DNA from: Paralichthys olivaceus
Taxonomy: Eukaryota; Chordata; Actinopteri; Pleuronectiformes; Paralichthyidae
Assembly: GCF_024713975.1 (NCBI RefSeq)
Contig: NC_091100.1
Span: 20,013,501-20,077,500, forward strand
DNA length: 64,000 bases
Reading direction: 5' to 3'
The position numbers were made by a program, and so were the translations under genes. This document shows, piece after piece, positions 32,215-58,257 of the stretch. Each line of letters begins with the position of its first letter. Within the stretch, counting starts at the first letter, position 1. Under the pieces are notes generated by a model, which was not told the origin of the DNA, did no database searches, and worked only from the letters and a program-made list of their open reading frames with translations.

Positions 32215-33075
32215 GTCTATAATAACATTTAACAATTCCCTCTTGCCTATATAGGGAAGTACACATATTCAGATAAAATAAGATAGCCTACATTTTTAGC
32301 CTATACTGAACTACATAGGTTGTTAGAGAAAAATATGGATGTAGCATTTTAGCGTATAGTTATGAGAATAATATTGACTTAACTGTAACTATTAACTTAT
32401 TTTTGTATTATTCTGATAACTATCTACAATAACATTCAAATTCACTCAAATAGCATATAGTTCAGTAGAAATATTGAGATAAAGTAATATTGAAGGACTT
32501 CTTAAGTAACTTATATAGTCAATCTAGTCTACTTCAATACATATAGGCTATTAAATAAAAATAGAAACGTTATATTTAACTTTGTTGCAACTACTAATTA
32601 GTAACATTTTGCATAATTCTCATTACTATTTATAACTTTCATAATCTAACAGCTAATGTAGGGAAGTACAAATATTAAGATAAAGTACTGTAGTAGTCCT
32701 TCTTTAGTCTACATTTAGCCTACTTTACTTGCATACGTAAGTAATGCTTATAGTTATCAGAATAACATTGACTTTACTGTAATTGTTAACTTATATTGTT
32801 TGTATGATCATTATAACTAAAAGCTAAAACATTCATGGTTCCCTCTAATACCCTATAGTTGAGTAGACATATTCAGATAAAGAAATATTGTAGGCTTCCT
32901 TGAGTAGTAAATAATCTAGTCTACTTCATTACATAGACTTTTAGATTCAAATATGAATTTCTTAGAATTATGAGAATAATATTAACTTAATTGTAACTAT
33001 GAATAACTTACATTTTTGTATTATTCTCATATTCACAGTAACTTTCATACCCCCCTCTAAATGCCTATGTAGATA
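32215..33075. repeat. Degenerate ~200-bp tandem repeat, about 4.2 copies
   Basis: A block pairing GTA(C/G)A(C/A)ATATT with (C/G/A)AGATAAA recurs with its GATAAA at 32272, 32478, 32679 and 32876, giving periods of 206, 201 and 197 bases. A second landmark, GAGAATAATATTGACTTA-like, followed by a TGTAACTA-like and a GTATTATTCT-like block, recurs at about 32363, 32570, 32759 and 32973 in the same register. A partial fifth unit (CTTTCATACCCCCCTCTAAA) ends the array near 33075. In units 1 and 4 AGAATAATA and TATTATTCT make inverted arms around about 32-36 bases. The array stops about 50-100 bases before the sec23b GC-rich promoter. Confidence 0.8.
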
Positions 33076-33119
33076 ATAGTCTTTAACTCAGCACCTGTGT
33101 TCTACTTTATTATTTTCTA

Positions 33120-33475
33120 TCAGCAGTCAGAGGACGCGCAAGCGAAAGTATCAATGACGTCATCGTCGGCATCGACCTACGTGTTAAGAAAGCTGAGTGA
33201 AAGAACTTCATCTCCCATGGTCCCTCTCTTCCTGTTCGTATGCAGGGCGCGCAGACACGTCACAGAGAGACGAGCCAATGGGAGCGGAGAGACCGTGGAG
33301 TTACACGTCAGTGTAGTAAAGTGCAGACTGCGGCTGAGGGAGTGATCCGCTCACCGACCGTCGTCCTTCTGCCTTCATCTCCACACCCGCCGGCCTTCCC
33401 CTCCAAATGCTCTGCTCTCTTTGAACAGATTACTCTGTCTGTACTGTCCACTCCCGAGGGAACATAAAGTAAAAG
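33120..33475 (+). promoter_or_regulatory. sec23b: sec23b promoter and non-coding exon 1
   Basis: The sequence changes sharply from AT-rich to GC-rich and CpG-containing at about 33130. It carries a perfect CRE (TGACGTCA, 33155-33162), two ACACGTCA sites (33255-33262 and 33303-33310, the inverse of TGACGTGT) and a CCAAT box (33275-33279). A good splice donor, AAAAG|GTAAGA, follows 33475, so a non-coding first exon probably starts around 33300-33350 and is joined to the exon carrying the ATG at 35192. TGACGTG-type sites bind CREB3/ATF6/XBP1 factors, and SEC23 genes are known targets of this ER-stress/secretory programme. Site recognition is direct; factor binding is inference. Confidence 0.7.
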
Positions 33476-42804
<9,329 letters not shown>

Positions 42805-43274
42805 ACGTCCTCTACTGCAGCACAATAGAAAGGAGTGATACGACATTCCTCTTCTGACAACGGGATCCATTAACATTTCCCCCTTTTTTTTGTAAAGGAG
42901 CCAAACCCCAGAGTGCTCTTTCTCCAGTCGTGTGACATTTCCATTATGCACAAGGAAGCGAAAAAGGGAGAAAATAGCACATTCCTAATGAGAAGACCTC
43001 CACTCGTTTTCTAACGTGTTATTACGAGAAATGGCTCCGATTCTCCTGCACCAAGCTGTCATAATGAAAGCAATATAAAAAGTCTTTATTTCTATTTTAT
43101 ATTTGATATCACCTCTGACATGCAGAATGATTAGACGAATAATTTAATGTCTTCTTTTTGTCTGTTTGTCCTAAAACATGTGTCTACTGCATCAGACCTT
43201 GTTGAAGGTGCTGTTTAATAAGATGCTAATGTGTGTTTGCTTTGTCTATAGCTAAAGATGACATTTTTCTCATA
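42805..43274 (+). other. sec23b: sec23b 3'UTR
   Basis: Non-coding sequence between the TAG at 42802-42804 and the first good polyadenylation signal. An alternative longer UTR is possible. Confidence 0.6.
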
Positions 43275-43280
43275 AATAAA
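43275..43280 (+). terminator. sec23b: Candidate sec23b polyadenylation signal AATAAA
   Basis: Canonical hexamer 470 bases after the stop codon, in an AT-rich context. It is the first perfect AATAAA I found downstream of the coding end. Confidence 0.5.
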
Positions 43281-45224
43281 TTATAATGGTACCTCTAATG
43301 CTGGTTCAGAAATGTTCACACACAGAGCTTGTCGGTCCGCACACCGATTGCTTGTTAATCATAGCTTGTTTGACAATACCCCCACATGTCTTAACATTTT
43401 ATCAAGAAGAATTGCGAAGAAAAATGTGTGATTTCTGTTCTGAGAAATGGAAGTCAATCACTACGACTCTGCTTTCAATGACGAACTTTGAGATTTGTTT
43501 TTATCTGTAGTTGCATCCACTCGTCCCCACTCATTCACCATCTGGTATTTGTCACCCTATGACTGCCCAAGTGTCTTTGTAATCAAACTTTAATATACTG
43601 TAGGACTGTGTAAAAGTGACAGTTGTTTGATTTAAATCCTGTCTGGATTCTTAAAGCTATCTATATAAAGAACAGCGGAAACAGATTCTGTCTGTATTGT
43701 CTGATCTCACACGTCCTATACACAACACTTTTTGTATATATATATATATTAAGGCCACATTGTCTGTTTTGCTGAAATTAAACAAGTGGATTTTCACATT
43801 GAGGTTAGAGTTTACTCGAGATGCTCAGTTCAACCTCCAGGCATCTGCAACAGGTGGAATGTGCTTAATCTCTCTGCCTCGTATTACAGGTTTACGTGGT
43901 TTTGTGAGTGTGTATACGAGAGAAAGGCATACAAATCCAGTTGTTACAGCCGTAGGTGACATCCTCTGTGCAGATTGCTAGCCTAAACAATTGTCTTTTT
44001 CTCATTCGTCGCTACTTTACATAAAAGCCCACACAGCACACAATCCCAATCATAAAACCACTCGCACACCATCTACTGTCACTGTAAGCTGATTCCAGAG
44101 CACCCAGACAGTATGATTTCGAGGATCAGTGAATGGCAGATTATGAAGACTAATCCGTACGGGCTATCTGTTTAGAGGCAAATTCTACTCTTAGCGGCTT
44201 TAAGCGGAAGTTGCCACTGAAATACAAATGAAGTACGTGTCTATCAAGAGCTTATGCCGTACGATGTTGCACTCCGAGACCACATATGCTCTGAAGGTAT
44301 TCAAGGCCAAATAAAAAGATGCAATGGTTCTTAATCTCTTTTGACATGGACACTCTTGTAGATCCAAAAGGTCCCTTTTTGATCCTTGAATTTTCCAGTG
44401 GAAAGTGGTATATCTACACAATTTAAGGCTGTGGTGCACATGGATATAAAATGATCCCATTAAGAGAAAATAATCATTTCTTCATTTTAATCTCTGTGTA
44501 TAGGCTTGTATACATGTAAAAGCTGCAGCTGTGATGTTCAGAGGAACAAAAGAACATTAGGAATTTCTCTGAACCCACTTTTGCTTAGATTCTTTCTTCA
44601 GTGACCATTCATGATGCTCACATCCATGTGATTCTCAGGCTTAGGCAAAGCTGTAAGGAAACGTGTCGTCTTATTATCTCCAATCAAATCCGAACAGATC
44701 AGTTCTCGTCCAGCAGTCAGAGAAATCCATTCTGGCTTCTGTCCCAGATACCTTATGTAAGATTTCTATATAGAATATGCCATGGCGTTGTTATATGACT
44801 GACACAATACTGTAGTCCGATGACATGTCAGTGATCAAGATTATAGAGCCTTAAAGCAAAGTTTTGAATGTATATTAATATTGTGAGTCCACAGCACCAT
44901 CCTCTTATAATCCTCCTATGATATTAATCATCATTATAGTGCAGATTTCATCGAGCTGAATACAGAAAGTGTGCATCACAACCAAAGAAAACAAGACAGG
45001 AGCACAGAAACTTTGAATAAAATAAAATAAAACTTACAAATAATCCTGCAAAGATGAAAAAAGCAGTAAGTGAATGATTGCATTGTAAGGGAATATATGT
45101 CCTTGTTAGGAAAACGTAATTTACGTAACTTCTGAAGAGTGATGACTATGGTGTTGTGTTACACAGTTTCACCCAAACGTTCTTTTAACAAAGCTTTCTG
45201 AACCCTTAATATAGAGATGGACAC

Positions 45225-45614
45225 GCTGCTTTCAGACGTGCACTGAACTCCGGAGATGCTCCAGGGCTTCCAGATGATATTTCTCACAAGCGACAGATGC
45301 GAAAGTTAAATAAACAAATCAAACATCTTTGAATGAAAGGAGAATCATACACGAAGATATCAAGAGAGTTTGTGGCGATAAGAGCCAACGCCTGTGACGA
45401 TGCGCTGTAAACAATCTATGACCTATGCAGAGGAATTAATCCGTTACATCCGGCCTCTGCCTGCTGCTCCACCCTTCACCTGAATTCTGCTGAGGACTTG
45501 TTGTTGTAAACACGTCTGAGTAGAAAATCTCCTGCTGCATTGTTCAAGTGTAAAAGTGAAACTGCTGATACCCAATTCTCTCCGGTTCCTTTTGAGGTCA
45601 TGTCTGAATGCGGC
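45225..45614. mobile_element. MITE-like element, family B, longest copy
   Basis: The left end, GCTGCTTTCAGACGTGCACT then GAACTCCGGAGA, is the imperfect inverse of the right end, which has TCTCTCCGGTTCC and finishes CATGTCTGAATGCGGC. This gives terminal inverted repeats of roughly 35 bp around about 390 bp. It shares an internal CTCCTGCTGCATT block with the copy near 14.3 kb. Confidence 0.7.
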
Positions 45615-48390
45615 ATATAACAAAAAGTATCGCCAAAGCATCTTGAGCAGCCCCTCGTGGCTGGCTGCAGTATAGGTCATAAACCCCACATCCTCCGTGT
45701 TAGTGGATGGGACACTGACCAAACTAAAAAGTAATAAATGGTTTCTGTCATTTTACGCAGCTCTTATCACATTGATGTTTACTCAAGTGCTCGGTTTTTC
45801 AGTAAGTTTAATTTTAATTTGATGCTTTAAAATGATATGATACCATAGCTCCATCCCAAATGTTACTGCCCAGACTTCAAATGTCAAGATAACTGCATTT
45901 GTATCCAAGATATTTTGGCTTCATGTCTGGAGGAAGTGGAGATGTATCTTCCATCTTTATATACTCTGCACACTACAGTCTACGGTCTGAAAGCATCAAC
46001 TTTGAAGTTATCATGGCCCTCTGGGAGGCAGTTGCTTATTTACACATCCAACAGATATACAGCATCATTAATATTTTATGTGAAGTCATGTTTCTGGACA
46101 GCTGATGAATGTAAAACTCCAATAATCGCTCTCCTTTTATGTCCAAAGGGAAATATTCAGGCTCTTTTGAGCCTCATTCATTTAAAATAAATACAATATG
46201 GTAAAAAAAAACCGATCTGGTTAAGTATTAGATTTGAAATGATGCATCACCTCGACAGAAATTGCATCACTCTGCAAAATGATAACAAACATAAAATAAT
46301 CAGTAGCTGCAGTCCTGCCTGGTGCAGCTCTTCTCACCATAACTGTGTCCGTCTGGTGTTTGGCTCAAAGCAGAAAGCATACAATAGGCTCTTAAGAGTG
46401 TGGAGCCAACATTAGTCATCCACTTCACAGCAGTGATAGTGAAAGAAAACAGTGAAGTTACCAACAGGAAAATGCCTGAAAGAGCTGAGAATCACTGTTG
46501 TCATCATTAAGAGCAACCTCTTTCACATCATTAGATCCATCCAACAGTTCACTCTCACATTCACAGCTACTGTCAATTTAGAAAACCCAATCAACATCAC
46601 CCCAATCTGTTTTTGGCAACAGTGCTAATCACAGCACCACTGTGCGGTGGTTAACGATCTATTATTAAATCCAGTGTTTTTATATTAATTAATGCAGCTT
46701 CAAGTTAACAGTTGGCCAGTAATGAGATTAGCATAGAGGTCATTTGTGCAGTCAGTGTTAAAAAACATTTTTAAGTATCCTGCAGACTGTACGTCAGGTC
46801 AATTTCTCAGGTTGGCCTGTAAACGATGTCATAGTGGAGAGGGGTGTAAATGAAACAGATGTGTTTTGTTCTCAGAGAGATGCCCTGATCTTTGTAATGT
46901 TCTGTAAGTGGTGATCCTAAAGTCAAAAATAAACCTCACTATCAGAAACCATGAACATCCACTCCCAGCACTGCAGCACAGGACTTAAAATGTGTTAAAT
47001 TGAGAGCAGGGATTAACTTCTTGTCATTGGTACAGACTCAGGAGACAGCCTATCACCGTCCACATGGACGTCATAAGCAGTGTTTACCCGACTGTAGCCA
47101 AGTATTCTGACTTCCAACATGCTGCTGATATTCCATAAGACTCTTGTTAGCTGTTGGCAAGAACCAGTGGGTGATCTGAGGTCATAACGCACTTAGTGAG
47201 GCTTGTAGTAGATGAGTGGGAGGGTTTTCTCACTTGAGTGTTGAGTTTCTCCGAAGTGTTTCAGTGGATCGTCTCCTGGAACGTTTTCAACCATTTTCAT
47301 TATTTTACAGCAGATGGGCCTGAATCATGTAGAACATAATATTTTAAGTGGGAGATTTATTTGCACCAGCTCACCTACCTCTGACTGATCACCTTTATGT
47401 ACAACACCATGCCAAGGTGCTAATTGCCTACAGTATCACCAGCAGCTTGGCACTTGTGGTTGAGAGCCTTGGCCTGATTTGTCAGTTTTCAGAGTCATGT
47501 TTTGAAGTGCGGCTAAGCCCCCGGAGCTGAAGATGAAGGCAATCTGCTGAGGTAACAGAGATGTCAGGCCTATCTGGCCTCATTTACTCGTGGGTTGTAA
47601 ACACGGTTTGCCAAGAGGCTCATATGATTTATATTTTTAGCTCCTTTTCTCACGGAGAATTGCAACACTCATGGGAAACGTCTTTGAAATGCCAACATTT
47701 GCGATGTTGGTGCTCAGCACAGTTCAGAACGGAAGAGAGATTTTCAGTGCTGCGGAGTCATCTCTACTAGTCTCAGTGCGCAGAGCTCAACAGGCCACCA
47801 TCGGTCTGGTCAGGAGCAGCAGAAGTCTCATCATCCTCTCTGTGACCTCCCTCTGAGCAAGTTAATGCAGGTCAGCTTCTCTGAAAACAGATGAGTCTCA
47901 GAAATGAAGGCGAGCGCTCACAGGAAAAACAGCTGAATTTAACAAGAACAAGAATTTTAAACTTTAAGACGGACCAATAAATACCTAGTTGTTCAGATCA
48001 TTTTTACATATTCTGCATCATCCATACAGAAATTGTATGTGTCACTTATCACATACAAAGTCAGTAGATGAGTTTTTGTCTCTAACTTTAGATTACTCCC
48101 TGTATTATTCAAGTTTACTGGATATTTAATAATTGTTTGATGCATCACTGATAAATTGGAATTTCTAAACAATCAAACACAACAGTGGAAACATGGTGAC
48201 ACCACTAAATACAATGTATAACACAAACTGCAATACTAATGTGTTAACTTTGAAAAGGGCTCACCTCGATGATGTGATCATGGTCATCATGACACCGAGC
48301 TTCAGACTGAATTTGTTTTACAGATAGTCCACAGCGCAGAAGATAAATGCACATTACAACGTCATACAGAAGCATCTAAACTGCTAATAT

Positions 48391-48437
48391 AAAGAAGAAG
48401 AAGAAGAAGAAGAAGAAGAAGAAGAAGAAGAAGAAGA
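48391..48437. repeat. (GAA)n trinucleotide repeat, about 15 units
   Basis: A pure AAG/GAA run of about 46 bases lying about 1 kb upstream of the gsg1l start codon. Confidence 0.95.
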
Positions 48438-49110
48438 CATCAGTGCATTCACCCAGGTGTCATGTTTCCATCACTGCTGGTCAGAATTATGTTGTTTAAA
48501 AACCTGAATGCAGATATACATTCCCATTGCAGATATGAAGCCAGATGTTAGCAGGTGATAGAGGGTTTTTTTTTTTTTTTACCAGTGGAACAGTGTGGGT
48601 TTCAATAGAGCAGTACTGTCTAATTTATGGGACATTTAGGATCCAGCTATTATTTAATTTCTACTACGACTTTAAATCTGGTTTAGTTAAGTTTTCTTTA
48701 CTTCCCTTCACCTTACTTTAGTTCAAAACATAGTTACAAGATAAAATAGATTACAATTGTAGAAAATAAAAATCATAAAACAGATCATCAGCAATGAAAG
48801 TAGTAGAAAACACATAACAACAGAAATGTTCAGAAACATAAATTAACATAGATTAATATTTCATTTCCCATCCTGGAGTAGGAAGAACCCTATTTCTGTA
48901 CTACATCATCACAGAAAATGCAGAAACGACTTCTTCAAAAACATTTAAAACCTTTTTTTTCTGTTTTCTTGTGTTCTGCAGTGATGCATTGAAATCAGAA
49001 GATATATTTTCGTGTCTTTTTGTAGAAGTAGTAAGTTTTCCACACACGCTGGCTCATAATCGCTGATAAATTGTTTGTAAGGGATGGAGGGAGGGAGGCA
49101 TCCTAATGAG

Positions 49111-49135
49111 CAGAGAGAGAGAGAGAGAGAGAGAG
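49111..49135. repeat. (GA)n microsatellite
   Basis: A pure GA run of about 24 bases just upstream of the GC-rich 5' region of gsg1l. Confidence 0.9.
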
Positions 49136-49139
49136 CTCC

Positions 49140-55004
<5,865 letters not shown>

Positions 55005-55402
55005 GGCTGACGGGACAGTATAGGTGGCAGCTTGATGGATTGGAGGCGTTTTTGTCCCACTCTGCTTTGTGTTCAGTCTGGGATGAAGGCCTCACGGGAT
55101 CATCAGCTCCATCTGATGCATTTTAACACTGCCTTAATGAAACAGGTCGCAGGGATTCAAGTCACACAAGGTCATTCAGCTGAGAACTGGCAACATGAAC
55201 ATGAACTAATATCATGGATGAAGGTGTTTTCTCTGTTTGTGTAACTTACCGCAGTGTAAATTTAAAGTATAACCCAATCATTATCGTGAGGGTCTGTCGG
55301 ATGCTAATCGCCTTATTTAACGTGTTTCAGTCGATCAATAAATCAATGCAAATGATTGTCTAATCACAAAGACTTGGTGTAACTGGTGTTTATTAAATGT
55401 GA

Positions 55403-55408
55403 AATAAA
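55403..55408 (+). terminator. gsg1l: Candidate gsg1l polyadenylation signal AATAAA
   Basis: AATAAA lies about 400 bases after the stop codon. Other copies are at 55337-55342 and near 55516, so the site used is uncertain. Confidence 0.45.
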
Positions 55409-56890
55409 GCCACAAATACCTACTGCAAATGATGTGCCTAGATGCAGTTTATACAGTGAAGGCCGGTCAAACACTTTTTGTTCTTCAGGCTCTGAAACTC
55501 AGCTCATCCGATCTGAAATAAAATGATGAACAGTTTGCAAAGTCTCAGCTTTGATTAGACCAGATTCATGTTATTATAGAAATATGTGGGTGATAAAGCC
55601 CTTCAAGCACATAGTACCTGGGTTGGTTGAGTAAGATGGTTGTTAGAAACTAATTAGACACTTCCTTTGAATGTTTCAAGCTTTCAATCTTAGTTCATCC
55701 ACAAGAAGCACTCACACATGTCTGGGAGTTGCCTGTGACTTTAATTGAAAATGAACCAAATCTATTGCCATGCACAATAAGGAACAGAAGTGATGTGATA
55801 AAAACGAGAGTCCATTTGGTGCTTAGACTCGTCGTGATGGACACTCGAGGTGATGGGGAGGAGGAGGGGGGTCGCAGTGAATCACTGAATCTACAGCTGA
55901 ATGCAGCAGAGAGGAGAGTTTGACAGAAAAAAAACATGATTGGCTGATTTGAGACAAGATTAACTATTATTTAAGGATTCACAGAAATGATTCACCTCAC
56001 TCTTGTTCAGGATAACCAACACTGTCAGCATGTTCAATTTAAAGTTTACAAAATCAAAGTGAAAAGCAGCTAAATGTTTATTATTACATTCATAACTTGC
56101 TCTTGTTAAATATTATATTATTAATATTATTATTATATAAGAGGTGACCACGACTTTTCACCTCACTCTTGTTCATGGTCCCTCCCACTGTCTGTGTGTC
56201 AAGTTCCAGAAGATTTTACTCCAGAAACAGTGTCACAGTGTGTAAAGTGAAATTCTTCTTGCATGTATGTCCAATTTGAATCACGCACGCCCATTAATAT
56301 TCTACAAGTAGTTTACCCTATTGGAAAAAAAACAAAGCCTTGACCAATCACAAATAATGAATGTATAGAAAAACAGTAACTCTGCTGATTATCATCCAAT
56401 AATTGTAATTTTACATTTTTCAACTGCTTTTGACAATTTGAGAGATAAGTAAGTGGGTTTTCACAGCACAGTGTTGTAAGTGTTATTGTTATAAAGCAAA
56501 GTTCCTACTATATTACCATTAATGACAGAGTTGATATAATATATTTCATATTTATCCTTTTTCTATCTATCCTAGTTTTATTTTATTTATGTCTCCATTA
56601 CCCACTGACAGCAAGCCAGGTCAAATCAGGAAAGACCTGTTGTATTATTGCCAAGCATTATAAAAATACTAACTTATGATGTATTTTGTTGTGAAATGTT
56701 CTCTGAATCAAAATAAAAGCGTATTTTTGGGCTATTTATGGCAGCATTAGTGTGACAGCTGTTACCTATGGTTCCACGCAGAGTGCCTGGAGCCCAGCAT
56801 AGATTCGACTGCCAAAACTGCAGACTGAAACTGCTATTTGTCACAAACAACTTATTTTCTATTCTCTCAACTGTATATAACTATAAGAAC

Positions 56891-56944
<54 letters not shown>

Positions 56945-57855
56945 GTTCTTTCTATATTGATGTACATCTTCTCAAATTAAAGCTGACACACTTGTATTAT
57001 ATTCATATTATTATTCATCTCAATGTGCTGAAGTTCAGAACTTGAAGAACAAAAACTGTGTTGTCGACCAAATACTTCCAGCCTCTACTGTAAATTGTAA
57101 ATAGGTTGTTCAGTATGTACACAGAATGATTATGAAAAACGGTATATTATTTTATCCTTGGATACTTCATGTCTATTACTTTTATTGTGTAATAAAATTC
57201 CAATGAGAATTTGTTATACACCTGCATTAAACATATCAAAACTTATAATTAGAGACATGTAGCATGGAGGTTCACATGAACACTTGATTGGAATGATGTG
57301 CAGTATAACAACCCCAGTATAGCATGTTATTTTCATTTCATGTTTCTGCCTCGATTAGAGGAAAATAAATACTTAATGTCGTCAAAATGCGTATTTTAAA
57401 CAAATACAGTGAATATTGTGATTCACAATTAAGATTTAATTTTCTACTGTTTGTGTTTATCAGGGGGGTGGGGACAAGGGGAGGCATAGATGTTTATCAA
57501 GGTTTTTGGTGGATGTTTGTAGTGGTGGAAGAGATATTCATATATTATTCCATGAGTTTAAGTAACAATACTATTATAAACCGATGTAACTGTAAAACTG
57601 TAGTAAAGTAAAGGTATAGTTATCTGCTAAATTGTATACATTATAAAATTAAAACTAAACACTCTACAATTGCAGGTTGATATTTGGAACATCGTTATTC
57701 CTCCAAACGTGTATAGATCTTTGATTTGATTCATCAGACTCATGACCATCAGTTCCTCTTCACATCTGATCTGTGGTGTTGCCTGAATATTACCTACAGA
57801 GGGCAGTATTGTCTCAGCAGACTTTTGCATTTCCTTAATTAGTATCAGGAGATAA
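55409..57855. other. Convergent intergenic spacer between gsg1l and tmc5
   Basis: AT-rich sequence with no supportable gene. It contains the palindromic TG/TA repeat at 56885-56950, and both flanking genes end toward it. Confidence 0.7.
56885..56950. repeat. Palindromic (TG)n(TA)n(CA)n microsatellite
   Basis: AAGAACTG (56885-56892) opens a TG run, then about 28 bases of TA, then a CA run, closing with CAGTTCTT (56943-56950), the exact inverse of the opening. The whole 66 bases are a near-perfect palindrome able to extrude a cruciform. Confidence 0.9.
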
Positions 57856-57861
57856 TTTATT
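57856..57861 (-). terminator. tmc5: Candidate tmc5 polyadenylation signal
   Basis: TTTATT on the plus strand reads AATAAA on the minus strand, about 400 bases beyond the tmc5 stop codon. It is the first canonical hexamer I found downstream of the stop. Confidence 0.45.
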
Positions 57862-58257
57862 TTTTACAGGACATATATACATGAATAGTGTTAACAGTTT
57901 ATGTTTATGATACAGAAATTACATTAGAAATGACACAGAATCAGACCTTATGAGTTAATGTTGGTACTTTTCTGTCAAAAGACTTAAAGAAATATATTAT
58001 AATGTTATAAAATATATCTTTTAAAAAAAGGTTTATAAAGAGGTGAACCTGCACTCTCTTATAGCTCTGCAACTAGAAATGTATTTGTTCTTTTGAATAC
58101 GCAGCAGGATTTAATTCATTGCATTTCTGGAGAAATACCCCCATTTCTTGATGCTAAATTACAACATGACAAGTTGAATGACAGTCAGCTTAAAGAAAAT
58201 CTATTCTATATATCTTTTCTCTTTAAGTCCTCTCCGTTTGTGATCATTTCAGTTAGT

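Larger units (their letters stand above)
43281..49110. other. Intergenic region between sec23b and gsg1l
   Basis: About 5.8 kb with no supportable gene on either strand. It holds a MITE-like copy (45225-45614), a GAA tract (48391-48437), a T run near 48568 and otherwise moderately AT-rich DNA. Confidence 0.7.
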
